A stretch of 64,000 bases of DNA, taken from positions 124,001 to 188,000 of the forward strand of contig JAJSPD010000070.1 in assembly GCA_021307315.1 (NCBI GenBank). Direction: 5' to 3'. The notes beneath the pieces were generated by a model. That model did no database searches. It was not told where the DNA came from and was given only the letters and a program-made list of their open reading frames with translations. The stretch's first letter is position 1. Every line of letters begins with the position of its first letter. This DNA comes from Bisporella sp. PMI_857. Its lineage: Eukaryota; Ascomycota; Leotiomycetes; Helotiales; Helotiaceae. Positions 47,409 through 56,746 of the stretch are shown piece by piece. Made by a program: the position numbers and the translations under genes.

Positions 47409-48095
47409 AATGTACTGTTTCAGGCTGTCGTTAAAGCGCTGATTGAAGTTTCGGCTTTTTGTGTCAAACCGGTTTTAGTTGCGAACTTTGAATCGAGCTT
47501 TTGATTTTTTACGCTTTTCAGAAGTGTGTTTGTATGATCGACAGTCTTCTTTTTTGCACACGAAACAGCGCTTTTTTTGGTAGGGTGGTCTTTGGTTGTT
47601 GCTGTAACGGCTGTTGCGGTGCTTGTAGCTGCTTTAGTGGTAGCGACGGTCGGTGAAGAACGCTGTCAAATTTGTAGCACTTTAAGTTGCTTTATACGTT
47701 GTAATAGAAAACCGTAAGTCGTTAATCAGCTTTGCAACAGTGGCTGCAGGCTTGTAGCAAGCGTATTTGCAGGCTTTGTGCTGTTAACAAGCAGTAATAA
47801 GCTTGTTGTGTAAAAACTCGTCAGTACGAAAATTAAAGTCTAGGCCGTGCTGTAAGTGTCGTAGGTCTTTAATAAGTAATTTGAGGCACTTTGCCGTAAG
47901 CTTTTCTGCATTGTTGTTAACTACGCTGTGCAAAATCGTCGAGTTCTATTAGTTGAAAATAGCGCGCTTGTACTTAGGCTTTTTAAAGTAATTGTTTGTT
48001 GCAGTACACATTTGCTTGAAAAAGACTTCCGGGACGTTTTTGAAGTTGGTGTAGTAATGGTCCAAAGCGAGACTGTGTAGCATAGTTGAGTAAGT

Positions 48096-48308
48096 TTAAT
48101 TGAAAGCATGTTTTGAAATATTGGCTTTGCCGCAAAAGTCAAAAAATACAGTGAGCTTGAAATCAAAATTGTCGTTTTTTTCGCTGTACTTTATGTTTTT
48201 AGTGTAAAGCTTAGCTAAAACAGCTAGCTTTTTGCCGTAGTTGCGAGTAGCTACGTTTTCGTCGAGTTGTTGTGAAATAGTACGTAAAGCTAGTTGGTTT
48301 TTTGACAA
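48096..48308 (-). pseudogene. Copia gag-like fragment
   Basis: A 70-residue frame with YSEKNDNFDFKLTVFFD, a segment typical of gag regions of fungal Copia elements. Other gag parts are broken by stops. Confidence 0.55.
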
Positions 48309-48856
48309 AGTGCGATTTTAAGGAATGTTTCGAAAGTTTTGGACAGTTTTCCGGGTATTGTTCAGAAAAGTTTTTCGGGGGCGATTTGCCGGTAAGTCGT
48401 TTTGCAGTTTGTACAAAAGTTCGTCAAACTGTAAGCTATTCGTCTCGAGCCGTGTTAAGTCGTTAAGCTCGTCGTCAGTCCATTTGTGTTGCTTTTGTTC
48501 TTGGAGTGTTTCGTGTAAAGCTTAAAACAAAGTTTTGTTTTTGTAATGTTAAAGCACGTAAACGCTTCTGTTGCGTAAATAGTTGCGTAAAGTTTGTTTA
48601 ATGTTTGTTTTGAGATTGTCGAAGTTAGTTAAAATAAAACTTTTGAAGTTTTCTACGTAAAGGTCCTATAAATCCGAGTTTACTGCGTTGCAGTCGAAGT
48701 ATTCCCGGAGTTTAGCTTTTGCGTAAGCGTTCAGGTCGTTTTTCGTAGCTGTTTTTACTTCGATACCGTAATCCTACTAATTGTTTTCTATGCTTTTACT
48801 GATTGCCGCTATAAAGCACGTAGTACCGGTTTTTTGCAGTGTTGGTATATTGGTGT

Positions 48857-48906
48857 AAGTAGTTGCTTAGTTAAGTAGTTGCTTAGTTAAGTAGTTGCTT
48901 AGTTAA
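48857..48906. repeat. three tandem 16-bp units inside the Copia element
   Basis: GTAGTTGCTTAGTTAA is repeated three times in the leader part of the element, near its 5' LTR. It may be replication slippage in AT-rich sequence. Confidence 0.7.
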
Positions 48907-49030
48907 GAAGTTCTAAGTCTGAAAGTTTTAAGGTTTTGAAAAGTTCAAATTAAGGGTTCAAAGAAAGTTGAAAAAAGAATTGGAAAAGTAAGTTGTAATA
49001 AAGTCTGATCTGAAAAATCTAACTGATCAG

Positions 49031-49228
49031 TGTAGGTTCACTTTAAATACGAGGCACCACCACGTTCCTGACGTAAGTGCTATTGTATTCTTGAGTGAGT
49101 GATTAATTGAGTGTTAAGTTCTAACTACGGTGAAACTACGAGTTATATAACCCCGTTCCGGGTCACGTGAACGACACCCTTCGTTCGAGTGAGTGACCAC
49201 ATGACCTCTCTAGTTAATTGTACTAACA
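49031..49228 (-). repeat. 5' LTR of the Copia element
   Basis: 198 bp, same ends as the left copy. It carries A/T at all five differing sites. Followed by the target duplication TGAAC at 49229-49233. Confidence 0.92.
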
Positions 49229-49261
49229 TGAACTTTAAATTAGAGAACGGACTTTATAATA

Positions 49262-49434
49262 CAGTCAAACCTCGATATATCGGAAGCCTCGGTTCCACAT
49301 TAGTATTCCGATATGTAGAGGTTTCCGGTATAACAAGTTATAATATAGCTATTTAAACCCTGGCGTTCCAGAGGCTCACTCCGATATGTGAAGGTTTCCG
49401 ATATAACGAGTTCCGATATATCGAGGTCTGACTG
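49262..49434. mobile_element. pogo-type MITE (173 bp) inside the NLR relic
   Basis: Terminal inverted repeats CAGTCAAACCTCGATATATCGG and complement, with TA at 49260-49261 and 49435-49436. Removing it with one TA joins TATAA and TACTGC so that the ankyrin-type reading frame continues to the stop at 49597. It is related to the MITE at 29318-29489 by its end sequence and repeated TATCGGAA/TTCCGATAT motifs. Confidence 0.9.
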
Positions 49435-49685
49435 TACTGCTTCACAGGCTTCACCGACGGATGTCTCTTTAGAGGATCAATGGCTGCTATGGTGGGATCG
49501 GAGAGATAAAAAAAGACTAAAACGAAACAAAACCGAAGTGGCAGAATTGCTCCAGCATTACGGTGCAGTAAATAAAGATTACTTCACAAATAAATAGAAA
49601 TTAACGCTAGAGCAGCTTATCCCTTAAGTTGCCAATGCGATAAGACCCTGTACTTAATCATGTGATCGTACCCTATCACAATCTA

Positions 49686-49861
49686 TGTCAGAAATAGGGG
49701 TATTAGGCTAGAGGATCTGCAAGGGTATCACAGCGATGGAATACAGGCTTGTAGGAGCGTTCCGGATGATGATATTGTCTACAGTTCTAAGCCGTAAATA
49801 TGTGTAGCAGAGATTTTCTAACTTAGCTCCTTGGCCTGCTTATGCAAGCCGATTCCTGACA
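49686..49861 (+). repeat. solo LTR with 5-bp target duplication ATCTA
   Basis: A 176-bp copy starting TGTCAGAAATAGGGG and ending CGATTCCTGACA, flanked on both sides by ATCTA (49681-49685 and 49862-49866). This is the best-preserved member of the family at 24878 and 33494-33832 and shows that the family consists of LTRs, left after recombination. Confidence 0.88.
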
Positions 49862-49922
49862 ATCTACAAACTTCATGCTTTTGAGCTTCATACAACAACA
49901 GCTTTATCACAACACCACAACC

Positions 49923-50240
49923 ATGCCTATTAAAGAGACTATTGCCGATTCTACTGACCCAGGAACCTTAAGACCTAATATGCCTTCTATTACAACGGCT
50001 GCCACACAGTTTGTGCCTTTTGAATGCCCCTAATTCGACGTTAACATCATGCTTCCTACACACGTTGCGCCAGACGACATCTTAGCTATTCGGAGCTTGT
50101 TTTTTACTCAAGAACAGCTAGCAATAATACTTGAGAATGTGAATAACTATATAAAGCAAAATAAAAGCAAAGGGCCTAGTACAAAAGTGCACGCGTTGTC
50201 TAGCCTGTCACAATTGCCGAGTTATACGGATACTTAATGT
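49923..50240 (+). pseudogene. short broken ORF, perhaps piggyBac-like N-terminus
   Basis: An ATG in good context (ACAACCATGCC) opens a frame that meets TAA at about 50031 and then continues in the same frame to a stop at 50238-50240. The stop would fit a CAA-to-TAA change. The segment LFFTQEQLAIILENVNNYI vaguely resembles the N-terminal part of fungal piggyBac-type transposases. I cannot confirm this without a search. Confidence 0.35.
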
Positions 50241-51114
50241 AAGGTGCAAAATATGTAATGTAGCACGAGTCAACTCCAATTCATACAAGGACTAATCTCT
50301 ACTCCCTCTATTACAGCTCCGAGCCTCCTACTTGTACTTTTCGAGCTCCTATCGGCTTTCTACGTGATCTAGAACTCTAACATTGTTGAGCACTTGTTGA
50401 GCTTTTGGTGTATTATGTAGCTGAAAGCCTTGATCCCCACGCAAATCCTTTATCTTCTCACCGAGCTTTTGATACATAGCCTAGAACCTAATCCTAGCAT
50501 ATGATAATTTGGCATCTGACATAATAAACGCCAAAGAACGATTAGTTAAAGCTTTCACTTTTCATTTTCATTTTATAACATCACACTTGTCGATTGTCAC
50601 AAATTCAAATCCTGGCGCTATCGAAGCTAGTAGGGAGGCTCTATTACGAGGATTCTAAAGTAAGGAGAGAAGGTAAAGCCGAGAGAATCGTCGGCCAAGT
50701 CAAGCATGTAGAACACTAGTCCAAAATAGGAAAGCATATCCAAGATGATCTCGCGCTACAGCAGTCTATCCCGCTGACAAGCTCGAATAGTTACACGCAC
50801 AGGAGTATGCCATTCGCACCTATCGTCTAGTCGGAGGGGACTCGATATAATAACATTTTTCATATTGCATCGTAGAGTTATTCGAGTTCGACGGTGATTT
50901 AAATTAAGGCACAAAAAAAGGTGTAGAAAATTAGACGCGTTCTCACTTCTCGCTTAAGTAGCCCAGGAGCAATAACGCTAACTCGTACGACACACAGCAC
51001 CCACGAAGTCAACGTTCAAGAACCGATGTAGTTTTTATGGATGTGAAGCCAATTCATTCTGCTCATAATCTCAATCACACGAGACCAAGAGCCTTTGGAC
51101 CCAGCCAATAGCTC

Positions 51115-53193
51115 TCATTCCAGCATCAAACTCTCACAGTTGCTTCGGTTGAAAGCTTCTCCGTACATAATACCGTGGATATACGCGTCTCCGATCAGTG
51201 ACCCATGTCCTTCGATCCGTTTTCTTATAATCAGCGGGACCTTTGATCCTTCAAGCAGCCAAACCTCATCACCCTGCCTTATATCCCCAGAAGCCAAGCC
51301 GATATATCTCCTTTGCTTCGTTCGGATCATGCGCCTGAACATTACGTACTGTAGTCGCTCCTGGAAGCTCGCAGGTGGCTTTTTATATACCAGGAATGCC
51401 ATAGCTAGGGCTAGTGCCATGAAGAAAATCTGCAAGAAGCCTAACCCAAGTTTCTGAAGAATCTGATTTGGCTTTGTAGCCTCTCTCCACTTGATATATT
51501 CATTCCTGAGGCGCTCTTTGCCTTCTTCCTGTTTCTCCTGCTCTGAAAGATTGCCAGTAGCTAATGTTTGCCAGAAGGTGTCTTCAATAGTCTCGCCACC
51601 ATCGTAACTGTCGGCTCGTGTACGAAGCTCAGCCACGCTTTCCCAGGTCGACAAAGTGTGCTGCACCTGGTAAATACTTCTAATACAGCTGCCGATGGAA
51701 AGGTCTTTGCTGCTCGGCATGTAGTGTCCCCCGTACATGTCGCCGACAGCGACGACGGTATCGACGATGTGACCTCTTGTTGCCAAAATGGTCGGCTGAT
51801 GTGGTGGGACGAATCCAGGTTCATAGAAAGTGCTGTTTGTGGCACGAAATGGTTCTGATATCCTATGTCCTGCCTCCTCTCCGTTGGCCAATGAACTCGT
51901 TTCACTTCCAAGGATCTTTCGAAGTTCCTTGGATTGATCTTCTGTTGGTATGCTCCAGTCTGGCACCCATGACGGTAAGGTCTCGATGCTTAGCACGTGT
52001 TCCAATGCTGGCAAACTGAGAATGTCCAGGTTCTTATCATGCAGAGTTATAGTCCGCGCAACGCTTGTGTATATGGTTTGATGATCCTGAGTGTAGTCTA
52101 CTTTAACTTTAGCCTGCGGCTTTGTTGACGTCTCTGTCAAACCCAAGAACGCGTAGACTTTATCTTTTGGATTTGTAGCTCCACAGCGGCGATGGCGTAG
52201 GAGCAATCCAAGAAGAGTACATCCTCTTGCACGGTAGGTGGCAACCTCATCCGCTATAGGTATGTAATAGCTAGCCGCCGGATGTGATGTAAATGCAAGT
52301 TGTGTCTTGAACGCAAAATCCATACCCTGTACTAGATCGGCCCAATTCATACTGTAAGCTCCCAAAAAGAGTGCGGCTTTCTTCGCAACTGCGACCTCTT
52401 GGATGATCCAGGAACGCTTGAACCATTGCGCCTCCAGTAGCGACAACAATGATACGTAATCGCGGCTCAACAGCCACGGCAGTCCGTACTTCGCCAGATC
52501 GTGGCTACTGAAGATATTGATCTTGGGGACCCTTGGCCCAGTGATTGCCGCTGCATCTTTCAGTTTCCTTATCAGTGAGATTGCAGCCTCAGAATTGCAG
52601 TTATTAAGCCTCTCCCCCAACCAAATGAGAACGCCACTGCATCCTTCGTATATCCGACGCATCAGTGGCAACTGCGCGCTCTTTTCCTTTTCACTTTTTT
52701 GGTTAATACATATGGCATCAATCCACAGCTCCCTGGCCACCTCATTATGACGAAAAGCGCGCAAGGCAGCATACAAGTCTGGCCCCAAGGCAAATGTACT
52801 GTTTCGCGGACACCTTTTCTTTTGGATAAATATCTTCATTTCAGCATCTTGCTTACCCCAGCAATAGGAGAGTGCCTCATATGTTTTGTTATCGGATATT
52901 GCTTCAAGCCTCTTCTTGCTGAGTTTACATTGGATCTCGTCCGCGTCTCCTCCGGGTAACAATGTAAGGATACGGATAAAGTCTCCTTCGGCTGGTAGTG
53001 GGGTATATTGAAAAGACTCCATGTTGCCGGAGAAAAAAGCATATTCCACGTTGGATGGGCTCAGACTTACCATAAATTTGCTGTAGATGGAGTGGTTATC
53101 TATTTCTCTACGTGCGGGGTTGACCTGAGCGTTGTCCATTGGCCAACTGTGTGTCAACATGTCATCGTGCATCCCTCTTAAGGCGTAGGACAT
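51115..53193 (-). CDS. HET-domain protein 4 with C-terminal membrane segment
   Basis: A single-exon 692-aa HET protein; an internal ATG at 53022, before FQYTPLP, is an alternative start and fits the usual beginning of HET proteins. The HET core (about residues 104-195) shows ALSYCWG, LWIDAICINQ and GVLIWLGE. The pattern SWIIQEVAVAKK, NPKDKVYAFLGL and SWVPDWS follows, and a hydrophobic helix (GFLQIFFMALALAMAFLVY) lies near residue 605, which should anchor the protein. The C-terminal GDEVWLLEGSKVPLIIR motif matches that of HET-3, so these two belong to one subfamily although their membrane segments are at opposite ends. It lies beside the NLR relic. Confidence 0.93.
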   Translation of the reverse strand: MSYALRGMHDDMLTHSWPMDNAQVNPARREIDNHSIYSKFMVSLSPSNVEYAFFSGNMESFQYTPLPAEGDFIRILTLLPGGDADEIQCKLSKKRLEAISDNKTYEALSYCWGKQDAEMKIFIQKKRCPRNSTFALGPDLYAALRAFRHNEVARELWIDAICINQKSEKEKSAQLPLMRRIYEGCSGVLIWLGERLNNCNSEAAISLIRKLKDAAAITGPRVPKINIFSSHDLAKYGLPWLLSRDYVSLLSLLEAQWFKRSWIIQEVAVAKKAALFLGAYSMNWADLVQGMDFAFKTQLAFTSHPAASYYIPIADEVATYRARGCTLLGLLLRHRRCGATNPKDKVYAFLGLTETSTKPQAKVKVDYTQDHQTIYTSVARTITLHDKNLDILSLPALEHVLSIETLPSWVPDWSIPTEDQSKELRKILGSETSSLANGEEAGHRISEPFRATNSTFYEPGFVPPHQPTILATRGHIVDTVVAVGDMYGGHYMPSSKDLSIGSCIRSIYQVQHTLSTWESVAELRTRADSYDGGETIEDTFWQTLATGNLSEQEKQEEGKERLRNEYIKWREATKPNQILQKLGLGFLQIFFMALALAMAFLVYKKPPASFQERLQYVMFRRMIRTKQRRYIGLASGDIRQGDEVWLLEGSKVPLIIRKRIEGHGSLIGDAYIHGIMYGEAFNRSNCESLMLE

Positions 53194-54180
53194 CGGTTTT
53201 TATTTTTTTCGGCTGCAAATAGTGGCTCCCTCGGGTGGGCATCGGTCATTTGATTGGAAACAATGGATCGCGGTTACGTATCATAAGTGTTAGGTGCCTG
53301 CGGCCAGTCATTTCCGTGTTACTTCGTTACTAATCAAGTAAATAAAGATGGCCACCTTTGTTGTAGCCACTCGACTATCGTCTATGCACTTACCATATAT
53401 TGCATGCATGGAAGAGAGCGAATGCAAATACAACATCAAACAAATAAACCTAACAAGAAAGAAAGCCAAAGCAACAATGTGCAAACGTGGATACTTCACC
53501 ACTGACTTGTAACGCTTTTCGAAGAACAGCAAGTCGAAACTGAAATTTTTTTTGAAGCCGGAATTCTTAATCTTTCTTGTGAGCTTAAATCTTTTTAACA
53601 TTATACTTGTCACGTCCTCTGGAGCACACGTGACCTATATTAGGCGAGCTCCTTTTCCTTCCTAGCCTTAGTTTCTCTCGTATTATACCACCGTCGCCCA
53701 CTGTATCTATAGATGCACAGCGCGTGCCGTGACAGCTACTATATTTTTGCAACGTTATTAACTGTTGCTATAAGAAAGTAATTAAGTTAGCTGTACATAT
53801 AAAAACATTATTTAGTAGAATTTTCCTAGTAGAATTTTAATTTTTGAATCACGAGACAACGCGTTGTACAGGTGTTTGGTCATGACGTGATCTCGTTTAA
53901 GTTAGAAGCGCGAGGAACACCAATTATCTTTTGATTCCTCGCGCTACGTCTTGTGTATAAGAACAACCTATAGTTATTCAATTAAGTCCTCATAGTCTAG
54001 GGCTGCTCACCCGGCATACCAAGACTTCCTTGGCCACAGGGACGGTGTCCCAACTAATCACCTATAACGGGACAACTGTCTTAGGCTTTACGCACTGAGA
54101 ATCCTGCCTGAACTTGACCCTGCAACATGAAACAAAGATACGATATCGTTTTACCGGGGATTAGCGGAAAGGTTTGAGGT
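53194..54180. other. intergenic region with one LTR-like repeat
   Basis: About 990 bp between HET-4 and the DUF2235 gene. It contains the TGTCAC...GTGACA repeat at 53608-53734, AT-rich sequence around 53750-53860, and a short inverted CGCGAGGAA...TTCCTCGCG pair near 53910-53945. No gene seen. Confidence 0.5.
53608..53734 (+). repeat. TGTCAC...GTGACA LTR-like repeat, short copy
   Basis: A 127-bp copy of the repeat at 17847-18020, lacking about 45 bp in the middle, with the same ends (TGTCACGTCC, GCCGTGACA) and the TCTCGTATTATACCACC block. Confidence 0.6.
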
Positions 54181-56227
54181 TTAAGAAGGATCTTGCGTGG
54201 GTGAAGCTGTTGCTGGTGGTACGGTTGATGACAGAGGAGGCCAGACCGTAGCACATTTTTTGCATGGAGGTAATCCGTTTTGGCGTACAACCGGATCAGA
54301 TTTGGTGACCCTCCTGAAAGTCGAGGTCCTCCGCGGCTCCCCTTGCCTTGGTAACTCGTGAGGGAGTCCCATCAGGAGTGGGAATACCCTCGTGAAAACT
54401 AGAGTTGGCTGCTGCTGGTTTTCGTCCACCACCAATTCTTGGTCCAGTACTGGTGGCGAGACTCCAGAGCTCGGCCACTCAGGTTTGACTACCTCAAACT
54501 TGAATGTAGGTTTGATTCCGCGACGAGATGCTCTAATTTGTTTCCATCTACTCTGATCTTGTACCTTCCCTTGCTTGCAGAAATCCTTTAATGGCTTGCT
54601 AACACACCCTTGATACTGTTTTGCAAGCCTATGGAACGCAGAAAGTATGGCAAATATTGGTATTGACGCCTCATATGATGCGTTAGGTAATAAGTTCTCC
54701 CTCAAACGCGCATCTAAGAGGCTCGGCCGTTCGAGGATATTCTTTTCCTCGGAATTCCGGGACTGCCTAACATTGACATGCGCACATAATACATGCTTCG
54801 TCCATCTCTCGAGGATGTCTCCTTCGAACTTGTTATTTTCGGAAAGGCGAGGAACGACATAGCTTAGCAAGAAGCTTTCTGTGTCAGCACTCTCGGGAAA
54901 ATACGTTTTGTACTCTGCAATCCCCAAGTGATCGAAGATGCAGACACTATAATGAATACTTCCCTGCTCTGGGGAGCGCACACGGGAGCCACCAAGTTTC
55001 TTTTGGAAGAATTGCGACCAGGAATCCTTTGATCGCACTGCCTGTGTCAACATAAGTCCAAGTACCTTGCAAGATTGGTGAACATACGTAAGTCTGGAGA
55101 TATGGGAGCTGTCGCAACAACTTTGCAGTTTCTCATACGAGGGTCGGGGGATGTGTCGGCGAGCTCGTCACTAGGAGAAGGTTTGGACCAAGACCGGGTA
55201 GTTGTAATTGCCCAGAGATTATTTTGATCGAAGTGAATCTTGTCAGTGAGCTGGCCAATCATCCATGCCAAAGAAATATTAGCGAGAGTCATGTCCTTGT
55301 TCCCACCACCCACATCGGCGTGATTACCAGCAAACCAGCACTGTATCAATTTTTGGTGCTCAAGTTTTTTCCTTTCATCCCAGACCATAGGCTTGAAATG
55401 TCTGCGTGTCTCGTCTAATGCCAGAGCCTGAATAGCGAGTTTAATATTTTTAGGTATGCTTTCGCCGACAGTGCGATACCTACGCCGAGATGTTTGAGGG
55501 ACATGTGCAGGCATGGGAAACGCAACCGCGCTAACCGTATCCCATACTGCACAGGCTTCAATCTGCACTTCCTTCTCACCCCTCCGAAGTTCCCCCCATT
55601 CCAAAAATGTCTTACATCTCTTTTCCAGATCTTCCGACTCTTTCGAATCTTCCCCATTCTTTAAATGCTTCCACATCTTGAAGAGGCTAGGGAGGTGGCG
55701 TAGTCCGCTCTTGGTAAGTAAACCGACTTTATCCATGAATTCAGCAACGCATCGTACGGTGAAGGCTCCCCTCGAAAAGCCAATAAGTACTATCTCATCA
55801 GCCTTACTTGACCAGTTAAGGCAAATGAAGCTATAAGCCTCGCGAATGGCTTTTGAAAGGCCTACAAAAAGCATTCGTCAGTTTCTCAAACGTCCTAGGC
55901 GACCACAAGGTACCGACCTCTACCAGTCATTGCATCGTAAATATTTATGATTGAATCCGTGCCCAGGCCGATTCCGGGTTGATAATGCACGATTTGAGAG
56001 ATGTAATTCCTCTCGCTCTTCCCATCCTTACGGTACTTCCAATTGTCTACATCGCTGATGCATCGTGTAATCCTTGCCACATTTGTGAGTATCTTGGCAT
56101 CAATGTCACCGGCATTCCAAGTTCCGTCGCAACAAACTATCAGTCGTTTTTGCGGGTATTTTTGCTGCCCAGCGGCAGGCGACACCTCCGAAAGGGGTGC
56201 GGCTGTGTGTACAGCGTGATCACTCAT
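54181..56227 (-). CDS. DUF2235 alpha/beta-hydrolase domain protein
   Basis: A 644-aa protein in three exons: 56227-55924, 55861-55088, 55037-54181; the joins give one open frame. The N-terminal KRLIVCCDGTWNA opening, the nucleophile-elbow motif GFSRGAF (about residue 128) and the later WFAGNHADVGGG are the signature of DUF2235, the fold shared with the catalytic part of bacterial Tle1-type phospholipases. The catalytic Ser and an HADVGGG acid/base region are present, so it is probably an active hydrolase. The C-terminal 200 residues are basic and low in complexity. The second intron starts GTATGT and is 50 nt long; an in-frame ATG at 55053 is not the gene start. Substrate unknown. Confidence 0.9.
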
Positions 56228-56494
56228 TCTGGTTTTATGTTGCTGGCTTGATCTCTGTCTGCTCGAGGTGGATTGGCGTCTCTTTGCTACGCCCTTAAAA
56301 GATAGTTAATTAGGGGATACTGTGCAGAAAGACGAGGAAGCAAGTTAAATCTGGAATTTGGGGAATAGTCAAACTTTCGGGATTTGGTGTACGTTTTCAT
56401 GGTGATCACTTTGCAAAGCTGAAGCTACCGTAGTTACACAGCATCTTCACACAAAGTAATTTTGCGCAGATTAAAGCGTCGACGGATGGTTGTG

Positions 56495-56746
56495 CTACAG
56501 TCTCGGGGTTTTTAATTGGTGTTGACGTGGGAACCTATGAGGTACGGCTCGCGTCGACATATCAGCTCGAAGAAGCAAAGTCGTAGACGAATTTGTGGGC
56601 TGTTGGCTTGGAGACGTCGGAGAAAGCCGAACTCTTCTTCCAATGGTTATCCGAGGGTTCTGTGATCGGCAGTGATAATGCTGGCGAACTATAGCTTGTC
56701 GGCAGCCAAAGCAGCCCTTTTGGACAATACGTGAATCAGAACTCAT
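56495..56746 (-). pseudogene. fragment resembling the start of a zinc-cluster regulator
   Basis: The frame starts with ATG and reads SSDSRIVQKGCFGCRQ, very like the N-terminus of fungal Zn(II)2Cys6 transcription factors. After this the remaining four Cys of the cluster do not follow in this frame. It is either the first exon of a decayed gene or chance. No downstream DNA-binding or middle-homology sequence is visible. Confidence 0.35.

Larger units (their letters stand above)
43740..49228 (-). mobile_element. decayed Ty1/Copia-type LTR retrotransposon (5489 bp)
   Basis: Two 198-bp LTRs (43740-43937 and 49031-49228), each starting TGTRGGTTCAC and ending TACTAACA, bound the element. A 5-bp duplication TGAAC flanks it (43735-43739 and 49229-49233). 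Coding runs on the minus strand, so the right LTR is the 5' one. Recognisable pieces in order are gag-like (48308-48096), protease and pre-integrase (47408-46626) and RNase H (44234-44016). The interior is strongly AT-rich and full of stops. I counted five differences between the LTRs, all G-to-A or C-to-T with A/T in the right copy, a RIP-like pattern. It inserted into the ankyrin region of the NLR gene. Confidence 0.93.
39909..49597 (+). pseudogene. dead NLR: PNP-NACHT-ankyrin receptor, split by two insertions
   Basis: Relic of a fungal NOD-like receptor. A nucleoside-phosphorylase-like domain (39909-40890) begins WICAITTE and contains a CFEMEAAG segment; one base missing near 40236-40240 shifts its frame. 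NACHT follows (about 41000-42000) with a P-loop-like DPECGKSVLAKYL and LDAPNECAE (Walker B region). Then come a winged-helix-like region, six 99-bp ankyrin units and further diverged ankyrins to 43739. At least six in-frame stops fit CAG/CAA to TAG/TAA or TGG to TAG. Other small shifts lie near 41690 and 43175. A Copia element (43740-49228) and a MITE (49262-49434) split the last ankyrin region; the C-terminal residues, ending at 49597, continue in frame once both are removed. It once probably sensed non-self or damage; it cannot be functional now. Confidence 0.9.
49598..51114. other. gene-free region with solo LTR and ORF relic
   Basis: Between the NLR relic and the fourth HET gene. It holds a solo LTR (49686-49861), a short broken ORF (49923-50240), and diverged matches to 38890-39420 (at 50515-50590) and to 13254-13345 (at 50595-50680). 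The remainder shows nothing I can name. Confidence 0.55.

Noticed and set aside
44413..48525. Plus-strand frames inside the Copia element
   Set aside because: They are antisense to the decayed minus-strand polyprotein and AT-rich, with no homology that I recognise.
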